Assembly (NCBI RefSeq): GCF_002224125.1
Contig: NZ_NCSM01000062.1
Location: forward strand, 1-40,631
Length of the DNA stretch: 40,631 bases
Direction: 5' to 3'
Source of the DNA: Streptomyces sp. NBS 14/10
Lineage (GTDB): Bacteria; Actinomycetota; Actinomycetes; Streptomycetales; Streptomycetaceae
The position numbers and the translations under genes are program-made. The notes under the pieces are model-generated. The model was given only the letters and a program-made list of their open reading frames with translations, had not been told where the DNA came from and made no database searches. This document shows, one piece after another, positions 27,199-37,537 of this stretch; position 1 is the first letter of the stretch, and the number at the start of each line of letters is the position of its first letter.

Positions 27199-27474
27199 TC
27201 AGTGCTGCTGCTGTTTTTCAGCGGCTTCAGCGGTGTCCTCGTGGCGCAGAGCGCGCAGCCCACGGAACCCGATCACGCCGATCCCCGTCCCCAAGAGAAA
27301 CGAGGTGATCGCGAGCAGCAGATGCACCCAAAAGTACGCGGTGGGATCTCCGGCGTCGTCGAAAGCCAGCCCGCTGCTGTCCTTCCACAAGTTTTTGACA
27401 AAGGTGAACCAGATGGCCCAGCTCCAGACCCCGAAGGCGAGCAGGAACCAGGAAATGGGGCGGCTGAGCTTCAT
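27199..27474 (-). CDS. SCO4848 family small membrane protein
   Basis: 91 aa from the ATG at 27474. Two membrane helices (ISWFLLAFGVWSWAIWFTFV and YFWVHLLLAITSFLLGTGIG) flank a short loop containing NLWKDSSGLAF, and the C-terminus is charged. The sequence matches the small conserved Streptomyces family named after SCO4848, whose function is unknown. It lies directly upstream of, and probably in an operon with, the metallophosphoesterase. Divergent from the D,D-carboxypeptidase, whose start is 107 bp away. Confidence 0.85.
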   Translation of the reverse strand: MKLSRPISWFLLAFGVWSWAIWFTFVKNLWKDSSGLAFDDAGDPTAYFWVHLLLAITSFLLGTGIGVIGFRGLRALRHEDTAEAAEKQQQH

Positions 27475-27580
27475 GCTTTCCAGTATGAACACGCATGGCG
27501 GACGTACCTCGCGCGGGTCGAACACTCGCAAGACCGCAGCTATTTCGCCCGGGGGTTCGACGGCCGGTACGTTCACAGGC

Positions 27581-28873
27581 GTGCCGACCTCCTCCCGCGC
27601 CCCCAAGCGGCGCACCGCCGCCCCCCTGGCCGCCTCCGCCGCCCTTCTCCTGGCCGCCCTGTTGTCCGCCGCCCCGGCCCATGCCGCGCCGACCGCCGAC
27701 CGCGACGACGACACCCCCAAACCGCCCGCCAAGATGTCCGACGTGGGCGGCGAACGGCTCGGCCGCGCGGGCACCCAGGTCTCGCTGAAGGGCGGCGCGC
27801 CCGAGCTGCCCAAGGGGCTGAGCGGACTCTCCTGGATGGTGGCCGACGCCGAGTCCGGCGACGTACTCGCCGCGCACAACGCCCACTGGAAGCTGCCGCC
27901 CGCGTCGACCCTCAAGATGCTCTTCGCGGACACGGTGCTGCCCAAGCTCCCCAAGGACCGCGAGCACAAGGTGGCGCCGTCCGACCTGGCGGGCATGGGG
28001 GCGGGCAGCAGCCTGGTCGGGGTCAAGGAGAACCTGACCTACTCGGTGCACGATCTGTGGCTCGGTGTCTTCCTGCGCTCGGGCAACGACGCGGTGCATG
28101 TGCTGTCCGCGATGAACGGCGGCAAGGGGAAGACGGTCCAGGAGATGCAGGCGCACGCCGAGCAGCTGAACGCGCTCGACACGCATGTCGTCACCCCGGA
28201 CGGCTACGACGAGAAGGGCCAGGTCAGCAGCGCGTACGACCTCACGCTGTTCGCCCGCTCGGGGCTCCAGAAGGCGGACTTCCGGGAGTACTGCTCGACG
28301 GCGACCGCGAAGTTCCCCGGGGAGTACAAGAAGGATAAAAAGAACAAGGGGAAGAAGAAGCGCGAGAGCTTCGGGATCCAGAACACCAACCGCCTGCTGA
28401 CCGGCTACGAGGTCCCGCAGTACAAGGGCATCGCCGGGGTGAAGAACGGCTACACGACGCACGCCGGCTCCACCTTCACCGGGGTCGCGCAGCACGGCGA
28501 CCGGGTGCTGCTGGTCACCGTCATGAACCCGCAGAAGGAGGAGGCCAACGAGGTCTACAAGGAGACCTCGAAACTCTTCGACTGGGGCTTCAAGGCGGCC
28601 GACAAGGTCGAGCCGGTGGGCACGCTCGTCCGGCCGGGCCCCAAGGGCCTGGAGAGCGGGTCCGGGTCGGACGGCGCCGGGGGCAGCGGGAAGAAGACCG
28701 GTGACCACGCCCAGGCGGCCGTCTCGCCCGGCGAGGACGGCTCGGGCTCGGGCGGCATGTGGACGGCGGTCGGTGTCACGGGCGGCTCGCTGGTGCTGCT
28801 GGGCGGCGTGGCGTACGCGGTGCACCGGCGGTGGCCGCTGCCGGAGCTGGTGCGGCGCCGCTCACGCGGCTGA
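27581..28873 (+). CDS. D-alanyl-D-alanine carboxypeptidase (penicillin-binding protein)
   Basis: 430 aa from a GTG at 27581; upstream starts (ATG at 27488) would lengthen the region before the signal peptide. The signal is KRRTAAPLAASAALLLAALL with cleavage after AHA. The penicilloyl-serine transferase motifs are SxxK in PPASTLKM, SGN in RSGNDAV, and the third triad as KNG in GVKNGYTTHAG, where KTG is commoner. The protein removes the terminal D-Ala of peptidoglycan stem peptides outside the membrane. A Lys-rich insert (YKKDKKNKGKKKRES) interrupts the domain. A C-terminal helix (MWTAVGVTGGSLVLLGGVAYAV) anchors it. Confidence 0.92.
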   Translation: MPTSSRAPKRRTAAPLAASAALLLAALLSAAPAHAAPTADRDDDTPKPPAKMSDVGGERLGRAGTQVSLKGGAPELPKGLSGLSWMVADAESGDVLAAHNAHWKLPPASTLKMLFADTVLPKLPKDREHKVAPSDLAGMGAGSSLVGVKENLTYSVHDLWLGVFLRSGNDAVHVLSAMNGGKGKTVQEMQAHAEQLNALDTHVVTPDGYDEKGQVSSAYDLTLFARSGLQKADFREYCSTATAKFPGEYKKDKKNKGKKKRESFGIQNTNRLLTGYEVPQYKGIAGVKNGYTTHAGSTFTGVAQHGDRVLLVTVMNPQKEEANEVYKETSKLFDWGFKAADKVEPVGTLVRPGPKGLESGSGSDGAGGSGKKTGDHAQAAVSPGEDGSGSGGMWTAVGVTGGSLVLLGGVAYAVHRRWPLPELVRRRSRG

Positions 28874-28902
28874 GCACGCCGCTCTGCTCGGGAGTCCCGA
28901 CC

Positions 28903-29799
28903 TCAGGAGCGCTCGGGCTGGGGAATCTTCAGCCCGGGCCGCTCCGGCTCGGGGACGGGTTTGGTGGCGGTCCAGGCGGCGCAGTAGAGCGTCAGTTTGG
29001 CGGTCAAGTTGATCCACAGGAGCAGGGCGATGGGCACCCCGAAGGCCCCGTACATGCTCTTGGCCGCGACGTTCTGGAGGTAGCTGCTCAGCAGCAGCTT
29101 GAGCAGTTCGAAGCCGATCGCGCCGATGAGCGCCGCGACGACGACGCTCCGGCGGGGTGGCTGTACGCCGGGCAGCCAGGTCAGGACGTAGCACAGCAGC
29201 AGGAAGTCGGCGACGACGGCGGCCGCGAAGGCCGCCAGCCGCAGCAGCGAGCCGCCGGGCCCGTTCTCGGGGATGCCGAGATGGCGCGCGGTCCAGCCGA
29301 CGGCGGTGACGGCGAAGGCGGACACGGCGAAGGAGGCGAGCGCGACGCCGCCGAGGCCGAAGAGCACGACGGCGTCCTTGAGCTTGCGCTTCACCGCGTT
29401 GCCGGGGTCCTCCTCCAGCTCCCACACCGCGCGCAGACACTCACGCAGCGAGCCCACCCAGCCGATGCCGGTGAACAGCAGCAGCGCTCCGGCCACGACG
29501 CCGACGGTGGCGGCGTTCTCGATGAGGCCGCTGAGGTCGAGCTGCCCGGAGATCCCGGGGACCTGCTGGGCGAGCTTCTTCTCCAGCTGCCGCATCTGGT
29601 CCGCGCTGAGCGTCGCGGCACCGATCGCGGCGCCGACGGTGATCAGAGGGAAGAAGGCGAGAAAGCTGATGAAGGTGATGGCGGCGGCGAGCCTGGTCCA
29701 GTGGACGCGCTCCAGCGTCTCGTACGAGCGGTATGCGTGGGTGTGCATCAGCCGGACGATCAGGGGTCCGATCACGGGCAGCCGGGTCAACCAATCCAT
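28903..29799 (-). CDS. YihY/BrkB family membrane protein
   Basis: 298 aa from the ATG at 29799. About six membrane helices; typical motifs are AITFISFLAFFPLITVGAAIG near the N-terminus, GWVGSLRECLRAVWELEED in the middle, and the C-terminal YGAFGVPIALLLWINLTAKLTLYCA. Members were once called ribonuclease BN, wrongly; they are integral membrane proteins of uncertain role. It follows the 2'-5' ligase gene on the same strand after a hairpin at 29908-29934 and is convergent with the carboxypeptidase. Confidence 0.9.
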   Translation of the reverse strand: MDWLTRLPVIGPLIVRLMHTHAYRSYETLERVHWTRLAAAITFISFLAFFPLITVGAAIGAATLSADQMRQLEKKLAQQVPGISGQLDLSGLIENAATVGVVAGALLLFTGIGWVGSLRECLRAVWELEEDPGNAVKRKLKDAVVLFGLGGVALASFAVSAFAVTAVGWTARHLGIPENGPGGSLLRLAAFAAAVVADFLLLCYVLTWLPGVQPPRRSVVVAALIGAIGFELLKLLLSSYLQNVAAKSMYGAFGVPIALLLWINLTAKLTLYCAAWTATKPVPEPERPGLKIPQPERS

Positions 29800-29907
29800 G
29801 ATCAGCGAGTACCCTTCGGTCGGCTTCCAGTCCCGGGGCGAGGAGGCCAGGGTCTCGCTGCGACGGGCCGTCAGCCGGAATCGACTTGTCCGACACCCCG
29901 CTCATCA

Positions 29908-29934
29908 CTCTTACGGATCCGTCGGCTCCGTAAG
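29908..29934. terminator. Inverted repeat between the 2'-5' ligase and YihY genes
   Basis: TCTTACGGA (29908-29916) is repeated inverted as TCCGTAAGA (29926-29934) around a 9-nt centre. It could be a terminator for the upstream ligase gene or an operator for the YihY gene. ATCCGTC also recurs directly at 29916-29922 and 29934-29940. Confidence 0.45.
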
Positions 29935-29939
29935 ATCCG

Positions 29940-30539
29940 TCAGAGGGACGGCGCGGGCGGACGGCAGAGGTTGACCTGGCGAGGGAGCACCGGGCCGGGG
30001 CCCGACGGGCCGGGGCCGTCGCCGAAGGGGTATTCGCGCTCCAGCCGCCAGACCCCGTCCGCGCCCTGCTGATAGAGCGCGAAGCCCTCGATCGTCCAGG
30101 CCGCCTCGAAGTCCTTCAGCTCCGCGTACGCCCGGTCCATGGCCTCCTCGTCGATGCCATGGGCGATCGTGACGTGGGGGTGGTACGGGAACTGCAGCTC
30201 ACGGGCGCACGGCCCGGAGGCGACCCGCACCCGCTCCTGGAGCGCCGCGCACTCCTCGACGCCCTCGGCGATCTTGACGTAGACGACCGGGGACAGCGGG
30301 CGGAAGGTGTCGGTGCCCTCCAGCCGCATCGTGAACGGCCGGCCCTCGGCCGCGACCGTCGCCAGATGGCGCTCGACGCCGGGCAGCGCCGAGGAGTCGA
30401 CCTCGGTGGGCGGCAGCAGCGTGACGTGGGTGGGGATGCCATGAGCGGCAGGGTCGCCGAAGCCCGCGCGCCGCTGCTGCAGATAGCTGCCGTACGGCTC
30501 CGGGACCGCGATCGAAACGCCGAGCGTTACGGTCCCCAC
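29940..30539 (-). CDS. 2'-5' RNA ligase family (2H phosphoesterase)
   Basis: 199 aa from a GTG at 30539 with GGAGGGAG upstream. The two HxTx motifs of the 2H phosphoesterase superfamily are present: HVTLLPP at about residue 38 and HVTIAHG at about residue 122. These hold the catalytic His/Thr pairs that hydrolyse 2',3'-cyclic phosphates or join 2'-5' ends. The natural substrate of actinobacterial members is unknown. It lies alone, between the YihY gene and the trpS 3' region. Confidence 0.88.
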   Translation of the reverse strand: MGTVTLGVSIAVPEPYGSYLQQRRAGFGDPAAHGIPTHVTLLPPTEVDSSALPGVERHLATVAAEGRPFTMRLEGTDTFRPLSPVVYVKIAEGVEECAALQERVRVASGPCARELQFPYHPHVTIAHGIDEEAMDRAYAELKDFEAAWTIEGFALYQQGADGVWRLEREYPFGDGPGPSGPGPVLPRQVNLCRPPAPSL

Positions 30540-30660
30540 TGCGTTCTCCCTCCTGGCCCTCCCGGGCGTTGTGGGCCTGAGCCGCTGTATCCGGTGTCAG
30601 TGTGGCGGCTGAGCCGCCTTCGCGGCTAGGTTCGCCGGTCCATCGGCGCACGTACCCACG

Positions 30661-30677
30661 GCCCCCGCGAAGGGGGC
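30661..30677 (-). terminator. Short hairpin downstream of trpS
   Basis: GCCCCC (30661-30666) and GGGGGC (30672-30677) enclose GCGAA, about 80 nt past the trpS stop. It is a compact GC stem without a U-tract, as is common for Streptomyces. The gap 30540-30754 otherwise contains only the duplications listed next. Confidence 0.55.
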
Positions 30678-30708
30678 GTCGGGACATCGGCCGGTGATCG
30701 AGGTGATC

Positions 30709-32987
<2,279 letters not shown>

Positions 32988-34298
32988 GCGGCCATCAGCT
33001 CGGCGACCTCGGCCCTGATCTTGGCGAGCGTCTCCTCGTCGCCGCTCCCGGCGGCACCCACGCCCCGGTCGATCCACTCGGCGACGGTGGCCATGTGCTC
33101 GGTGCGCAGACCGCGCGAGGTCAGGGAGGGGGTGCCGATCCGGATGCCGGAGGGGTCGAAGGGCTTGCGCGGGTCGAAGGGGACGGTGTTGTAGTTCACC
33201 ACGATCCCGGCCTGGTCGAGGGCCTTGGCCGCGACCTTGCCCGGCACGTCCTTGGGCGTGAGGTCCATGAGGATCAGGTGGTTGTCGGTGCCGCCGGAGA
33301 CCAGGTCGAACCCTCGGGCGAGCAGGGCTTCGGCGAGGGCCTGGGCGTTGGCGACGATGGCGTGGGCGTACTCGCGGAAGGCGGGCTGGGCGGCCTCGTG
33401 CAGGGCCACGGCGATGCCCGCGGTGGTCTGGTTGTGCGGACCGCCCTGCAGCCCGGGGAAGACGGCCTTGTCGATCGCCTTGGCGTGCACCTCGCGCGAC
33501 ATCAGCATCGCGCCGCGCGGGCCGCGCAGCGTCTTGTGGGTGGTGGTGGAGACGACATCGGCATGCGGCACCGGGGAGGGGTGGGCGCCGCCCGCGATCA
33601 GTCCGGCGATATGCGCGATGTCGGCGACCAGCACCGCGTCCACCTCGCGGGCGATCTCCGCGAAGGCGGCGAAGTCGATGGTGCGGGGCACCGCCGTACC
33701 ACCGCAGAAGATGACCTTGGGGCGCTCCTTACGGGCCAGGTCGCGCACCTCGTCGAAGTCGATCAGCCCGGTGTCCTGCCGCACCCCGTACTGAACGCCG
33801 CGGAACCACTTGCCCGTGGCGGAGACGCCCCAGCCGTGGGTGAGGTGGCCGCCCATGGGCAGCGACATGCCCATCACGGTGTCGCCGGGCTCGGCGAAGG
33901 CCAGGTAGACGGCGAGGTTGGCGGGCGAGCCGGAGTACGGCTGCACATTGGCGTGCTCCACGCCGAACACGGCCTTCGCGCGGTCCGCCGCCAGGGTCTC
34001 GACCTGGTCGATGACCTGCTGCCCCTCGTAGTAGCGGCGGCCCGGGTAGCCCTCGCTGTACTTGTTCTGGAGCACCGTGCCGGATGCCTCCAGAACGGCG
34101 CTGGAGACATAGTTCTCGCTGGGGATCATGCGCAGGGTCTCCGCCTGCAGCCGCTCCTCCGCCCCCACCAGCGCGGCAAGCTCCGGGTCGGCGGCGGCCA
34201 GCGCGGGATGGGAGAGAGCGGGGGCGGGGGTGGAATGGGAGTGTGGCAGGCTCACGGTGTCCTCCGGGCGATCGGTCGGTTGGTCCGGTCGTGATCCC

Positions 34299-34386
34299 GG
34301 GGTGCCCAGGCGGGCGGCACCTCGTGGTAGCTGGCACACACCGCTTCCTCGTGGTCACTTCCACGTTCGCCAGTCACGGTGTGCGC
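34299..34386 (-). promoter_or_regulatory. ZTP (pfl) riboswitch upstream of glyA
   Basis: On the minus strand, GCACACCG (34384-34377) pairs with CGGTGTGTGC (34343-34334) as P1. It encloses the conserved GACTGGC (34375-34369) and a GTGG/CCAC P2 with the GAGGAAG strand. Downstream, GGTGCC (34321-34316) and GGCACC (34307-34302) form P3, carrying the hallmark CCGCCTGGGCA (34313-34303). This is the consensus of the pfl RNA, which binds ZTP/ZMP and controls purine and one-carbon genes, glyA being a classic target. A likely -10 box TAGAGT lies just upstream at 34397-34392. About 44 nt separate the aptamer from the GTG. Remaining bases to 34468 show nothing else. Confidence 0.88.
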
Positions 34387-34468
34387 TCCCACTCTAGTCG
34401 GGGTGCGGTTTCGGCCCAGCCGGGCGTCGGCTCATCTTGGCCTTCGGGCCGGACAGGGGTTCGTCATG

Positions 34469-35812
34469 TCAGCTTCCGAGTAGTTCGACGAGGTGATCGT
34501 CGAGGTCGGCGACGAAGTCCTCACGCCGCCAGGGCCGCAGTTCCTTGCGTGCCTGCCGCAGCCGCAGCGCAGGCACACGCCCGCCGGTACTGGCGGCGGA
34601 GTCGACGCAGTTGTGCAGAAGATCCGCGGCTTGCTCAGGCGCGTCCAGCCGGATGCAGGCCAGGGCCTGATCGGTGGAGACGATCGCCCGCTGTACCCGC
34701 TCACGCGGTGTGCCGAGAGCCGCCACGCTATCGGCGAAGAAGTCGTGAGCGACCGCCGCGTCTCCGACGTACAGCTCACACAGCCCCTCGAAGCCGCGCA
34801 GGTGGTCCGGGCTGAAGCTGGCCGGCGCCGGATCGCCCTCGCCATTGCGGTCGAGGTCGTACCAGGCAAGCGACAGCGCAGTCCGCGCGTGCCGCTCGGC
34901 CCCCGCCCGGGCGGCGACCTCGGCTTGTAACCCATGCGCTCGGGCCCGCACGCGGACGCTGTCGCCCGTACGCGCATCACGCACCGCGGCGTCGACCAAC
35001 CCGCGGGCCGCTTCGATACCGGGGGCGGAGTACAGCGTGACCAAGGCGTGGCTCATGTGAACGACGGCCCGCCGCCACCGAGCGTCGAGTTGTCCGGCCG
35101 TAGCCGTGGCGGCCGCGTACAGCGCGTGGGAGGCCTGGTCGTCCCGGGTCTCGAACGCCAGCCGCCCGCCGAGGGTGTATGCCTGAACCGCGACCGTGCG
35201 CAGCTCAGGCAGCAGGGGGGCGGGGGCATCTCCGGTCAGGAGCCGCCGGCAGGACTCGATCACGGGGGCGAGCAGGAGTTGGAGCCGAGCGAAGGGCAGC
35301 GAGCCGACGTGCGCGTTGACGTCACCCACGGCCGTCCGTAACCCGTCGAGCAGGACCTCATCGACGCGCGTCGGATCGGTGAGCGCGGCGGCCATGGACA
35401 GTCGGGTTGCGGGCCCGAGCAGAGCGAGCAGACCGGTTCCGTCATCAGTGGCCGTACGCATCAACAGCGCGCGCAGATCGCTCAGCCGGGCCTCCGCCTC
35501 TCCCAGGTGGGCCAGTGCGTCAAGCAGTTCGGCGAAGTCGCTGCCCGGCCCAAGTGCGATGTGCCCGTCGGCACCTCGGGCGTAAAGGTGCGCCAGCAGA
35601 AGCTGATACCGGTCGCTGGGGAGGATGGGGCGCGTCGCGCTCTCCCACCGGGCCGCCGATCGCTGCACACTCGAGGCAGATGAGTCGAGAGGCTGGCCAA
35701 GGCGGCGCGCTGTGGCGATGAGCGCCCGTGAGGTTTCGGCCAGAGACAATCCCCGGGCCTTCCGAAGGGACTTGAACGCAGCCGCACCAAGGAGCATTTC
35801 GCGCGTGCTCAT
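34469..35812 (-). CDS. Helix-turn-helix/TPR-like regulator with two TTA codons
   Basis: 447 aa from the ATG at 35812 with GAGG upstream. The N-terminal about 80 residues look like a divergent XRE helix-turn-helix (FKSLRKARGLSLAETSRAL, ARWESATRP). The rest is all-helical and Ala/Leu-rich with TPR-like pairs (RARAHGLQAEVAARAGAERHARTALSLAW; ERVQRAIVSTDQALACIRLDAPEQAADLLHNCV). Such proteins are frequent Streptomyces-specific regulators, often beside small paired genes. TTA codons occur at 35341-35339 (codon 158) and 34930-34928 (codon 295), so synthesis should depend on bldA tRNA. Target and ligand are unknown. It ends in the accessory block next to glyA. Confidence 0.75.
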   Translation of the reverse strand: MSTREMLLGAAAFKSLRKARGLSLAETSRALIATARRLGQPLDSSASSVQRSAARWESATRPILPSDRYQLLLAHLYARGADGHIALGPGSDFAELLDALAHLGEAEARLSDLRALLMRTATDDGTGLLALLGPATRLSMAAALTDPTRVDEVLLDGLRTAVGDVNAHVGSLPFARLQLLLAPVIESCRRLLTGDAPAPLLPELRTVAVQAYTLGGRLAFETRDDQASHALYAAATATAGQLDARWRRAVVHMSHALVTLYSAPGIEAARGLVDAAVRDARTGDSVRVRARAHGLQAEVAARAGAERHARTALSLAWYDLDRNGEGDPAPASFSPDHLRGFEGLCELYVGDAAVAHDFFADSVAALGTPRERVQRAIVSTDQALACIRLDAPEQAADLLHNCVDSAASTGGRVPALRLRQARKELRPWRREDFVADLDDHLVELLGS

Positions 35813-35837
35813 GGCCTCATCATGCCGGTGATCCGCG

Positions 35838-36296
35838 TCACACGGGCACGATCAGATGAGGTTTCCCCTGTTCGGCACCGTAGTTGATGGTTTGCCAGGT
35901 ACCGGAAGTACCCTGCGGGCCAGCGAGGGGGAACCCGATGACCATGTGGGAGTGGTCGACCATCCAGCGGTTCCGGGCGTGGAATGCGGGCGCATCGAGC
36001 TGGTCGGCGCGCAATTCGACGATCTCCGTGATGCGGTTGCGGCTGCGGGTGATGGCTTGCTGCGCCTCAGCGGGCTGCTGCTGAACGGTACCGGGTACGA
36101 CGATCGTGATCTGTGAGGATGCGTTGCCCGCCAGCCAGAGCAGGGCGAGGGAGTCGATGCCCGTGGCCCCGCCGAGGTAGAAGCTCACGTTGGGGTCTAC
36201 GAATGGGCCGAGGTAGTCGGCGAACAGTTCGGCGTAGCTCGCGAGATCGCGATGCGCTGTCGACCGCGTACCGGTGATGGCCACAGCCCGGGTCAT
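35838..36296 (-). CDS. SLOG/DprA-like Rossmann-fold protein
   Basis: 152 aa from the ATG at 36296 with GGAGTGG upstream. The fold begins AVAITGTRST and has the glycine motif FYLGGATGIDSLALLWLAGN, then ITIVVPGTVQQQPAEAQ, ELRA and AFHARNRWMVDHSHMVIGFP, and ends GTWQTINYGAEQGKPHLIVPV. This matches the SLOG superfamily (DprA/LOG relatives), nucleotide-sensing proteins that also occur in conflict systems. Whether it binds DNA or a nucleotide is unknown. It lies 26 nt upstream of the TPR regulator on the same strand and probably shares its transcript. Divergent to the 36360 gene. Confidence 0.7.
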   Translation of the reverse strand: MTRAVAITGTRSTAHRDLASYAELFADYLGPFVDPNVSFYLGGATGIDSLALLWLAGNASSQITIVVPGTVQQQPAEAQQAITRSRNRITEIVELRADQLDAPAFHARNRWMVDHSHMVIGFPLAGPQGTSGTWQTINYGAEQGKPHLIVPV

Positions 36297-36359
36297 GATC
36301 CACTCCGTGTCCTAGGTTGTCATATCCCGCCGCGGTTCGCGGTGCGGTGATATCGATGC

Positions 36360-36821
36360 ATGGACGCATCCCGTTGCCTCGACCTGGCTGAACGCCTCAA
36401 AGCCTACGGACCCGAACCGTGGGCACCGCCAAGCGGCCGTGGCACGGAGCTGCAGCCCGCCGGCCGTTCTTGGGACGTCGTGCGCGTTCCCCTCTCCATC
36501 GGCATCGGCAAACGCACTCTCGACCTGCTGGGCGAGGCGACGGGCGCGGTTATCGAGAACCCCTTCGACAAGGTCTTCTACTGGTTGATCGCGCCCGGCT
36601 CAGCCGCCGGGTGGGACATGAGTGCGCTGCCCAGCGTCCAGGTCTGGGGAGCGACCGCCTATATCGAGGTGCCCTCCGTCGACTCCCGTAGGGGACCCGG
36701 GGTGCGCTGGCGCGTACCGCCCCGGGACGACCGGCACCTCACCGACCCGACGGTTCTCCTCGCCGCGCTGAAGATCGCCACCAGCGCGGCGCTCGGCCCA
36801 CGCGAGGAGGCCCACCGGTGA
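36360..36821 (+). CDS. Conserved hypothetical protein of the accessory block
   Basis: 153 aa; the start at 36360 has no ribosome site and may be leaderless. I see no known catalytic motif. It has alternating strand and helix: SWDVVRVPLSIGIGKRTLDLLGE, VIENPFDKVFYWLIAPGSAAGWDM, VQVWGATAYIEVPSV, and GVRWRVPPRDDRHLTDPTVLLAALKIA. The layout recalls the short primase-like (prim-pol N-terminal) proteins common beside Streptomyces TPR regulators, but the resemblance is weak. Its stop overlaps the next start as GTGA. The leader holds nested inverted repeats (ATATC at 36322 and GATAT at 36349; CCGCG/CGCGG inside) that may bind a regulator. Confidence 0.7.
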   Translation: MDASRCLDLAERLKAYGPEPWAPPSGRGTELQPAGRSWDVVRVPLSIGIGKRTLDLLGEATGAVIENPFDKVFYWLIAPGSAAGWDMSALPSVQVWGATAYIEVPSVDSRRGPGVRWRVPPRDDRHLTDPTVLLAALKIATSAALGPREEAHR

Positions 36822-37003
36822 CCCAGTGCTGCTATCGCTGCGACAAGCCCACCCGCGAACCGATCACCGTGCTGCGCGCATCCGCTTCCGGGCCCGGCTG
36901 CCTGCGCCACCTGTGCCCGGAGTGCAACCGCCGACGACCGCACCCCGACGCCGACCTCTACACGGTGCTCGTCACCCTGCAGCGCGAGCGGCAGACGAGG
37001 TGA
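36818..37003 (+). CDS. Small zinc-ribbon protein
   Basis: 61 aa from a GTG at 36818 in a GTGA overlap with the gene before. CCYRCDK near the start and CLRHLCPEC in the middle give a four-Cys zinc ribbon. The C-terminal 20 residues are helical (YTVLVTLQRERQTR). No function is known; a nucleic-acid or protein docking module is possible. Overlaps the next gene by GTGA too. Confidence 0.7.
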   Translation: MTQCCYRCDKPTREPITVLRASASGPGCLRHLCPECNRRRPHPDADLYTVLVTLQRERQTR

Positions 37004-37206
37004 CCGTCCCCGCCAGCGCCCGGCGCCTATCGCCGTACTGCGCGCTGTACACCGCCGAACCCGACACCACACCCGCCGAGATCCACGCCTTCTGCAAGGG
37101 GCCGGGCGAAGTTCGGCTGAAGCCGGCACCACCCGCGACCCGCGGACTGCTCCTCTTCACCGTCCGGTGCGACCGCGACTGCCACAAGAAGGCGGACGCC
37201 ACCTAG
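37000..37206 (+). CDS. Small Cys-containing protein, third of a coupled trio
   Basis: 68 aa from a GTG at 37000 that overlaps the upstream stop. Four Cys and two His (PYCALY, IHAFCKG, VRCDRDCHKKAD) could bind zinc. Codon use is normal for the genome. The three genes from 36360 to 37206 are linked by two GTGA overlaps and should be made in equal amounts, perhaps as a complex. No homologue recognised. Confidence 0.6.
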   Translation: MTVPASARRLSPYCALYTAEPDTTPAEIHAFCKGPGEVRLKPAPPATRGLLLFTVRCDRDCHKKADAT

Positions 37207-37210
37207 ACCG

Positions 37211-37281
37211 GTGGGCCGCGCGGCGGCCCACCCCACCCTCGTCCCGGCCTCCCGCTTGCAGGCCAGTGGGCCGGGACGAGG
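37211..37281. terminator. Two strong hairpins after the coupled trio
   Basis: GTGGGCCGC (37211-37219) pairs with 37223-37231. CCTCGTCCCGGCC (37237-37249) then pairs perfectly with GGCCGGGACGAGG (37269-37281) across a 19-nt loop. Together they make a likely terminator and insulate the small gene at 37339. Confidence 0.7.
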
Positions 37282-37338
37282 ACCGCGCAACCAGCGCGGG
37301 GACACCCCTGCGCAACTCAACAACTCACAGGAGGCCCT

Positions 37339-37467
37339 GTGCGATTACAGCACGCCGTCCACCGCCACGACCCCGACGACCGCGACACCATGCCGGACAC
37401 CGACACCCCGACACCCGGCGGCCAGACGCCCGGCGACTCGGACGACGGGCGCCAGTACGCGCGCTGA
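37339..37467 (+). CDS. Candidate 42-residue protein with early TTA codon
   Basis: GTG start at 37339 with a strong AGGAGG-type site at 37329-37334, 4 nt upstream. The third codon (37345-37347) is TTA, so translation should wait for bldA tRNA. The peptide is very polar (His, Asp, Arg, then TPTPGGQTPGDSDDGRQYAR). It is bracketed by two 13-bp hairpins, like a separate small transcription unit. No similarity is recognised; the call rests on ribosome site, frame and isolation. Confidence 0.5.
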   Translation: MRLQHAVHRHDPDDRDTMPDTDTPTPGGQTPGDSDDGRQYAR

Positions 37468-37474
37468 CCAGACC

Positions 37475-37517
37475 GCGGCCCCGTCCTCAGACCGCCCCCG
37501 CCGCAGGACGGGGCCGC
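37475..37517. terminator. 13-bp perfect hairpin
   Basis: GCGGCCCCGTCCT (37475-37487) pairs with AGGACGGGGCCGC (37505-37517), loop 17 nt. It starts 8 nt after the small gene's stop and ends 9 nt before the next ribosome site, so it could terminate one and control access to the other. Confidence 0.65.
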
Positions 37518-37537
37518 TCCCCCACGCAGGAGCCACC

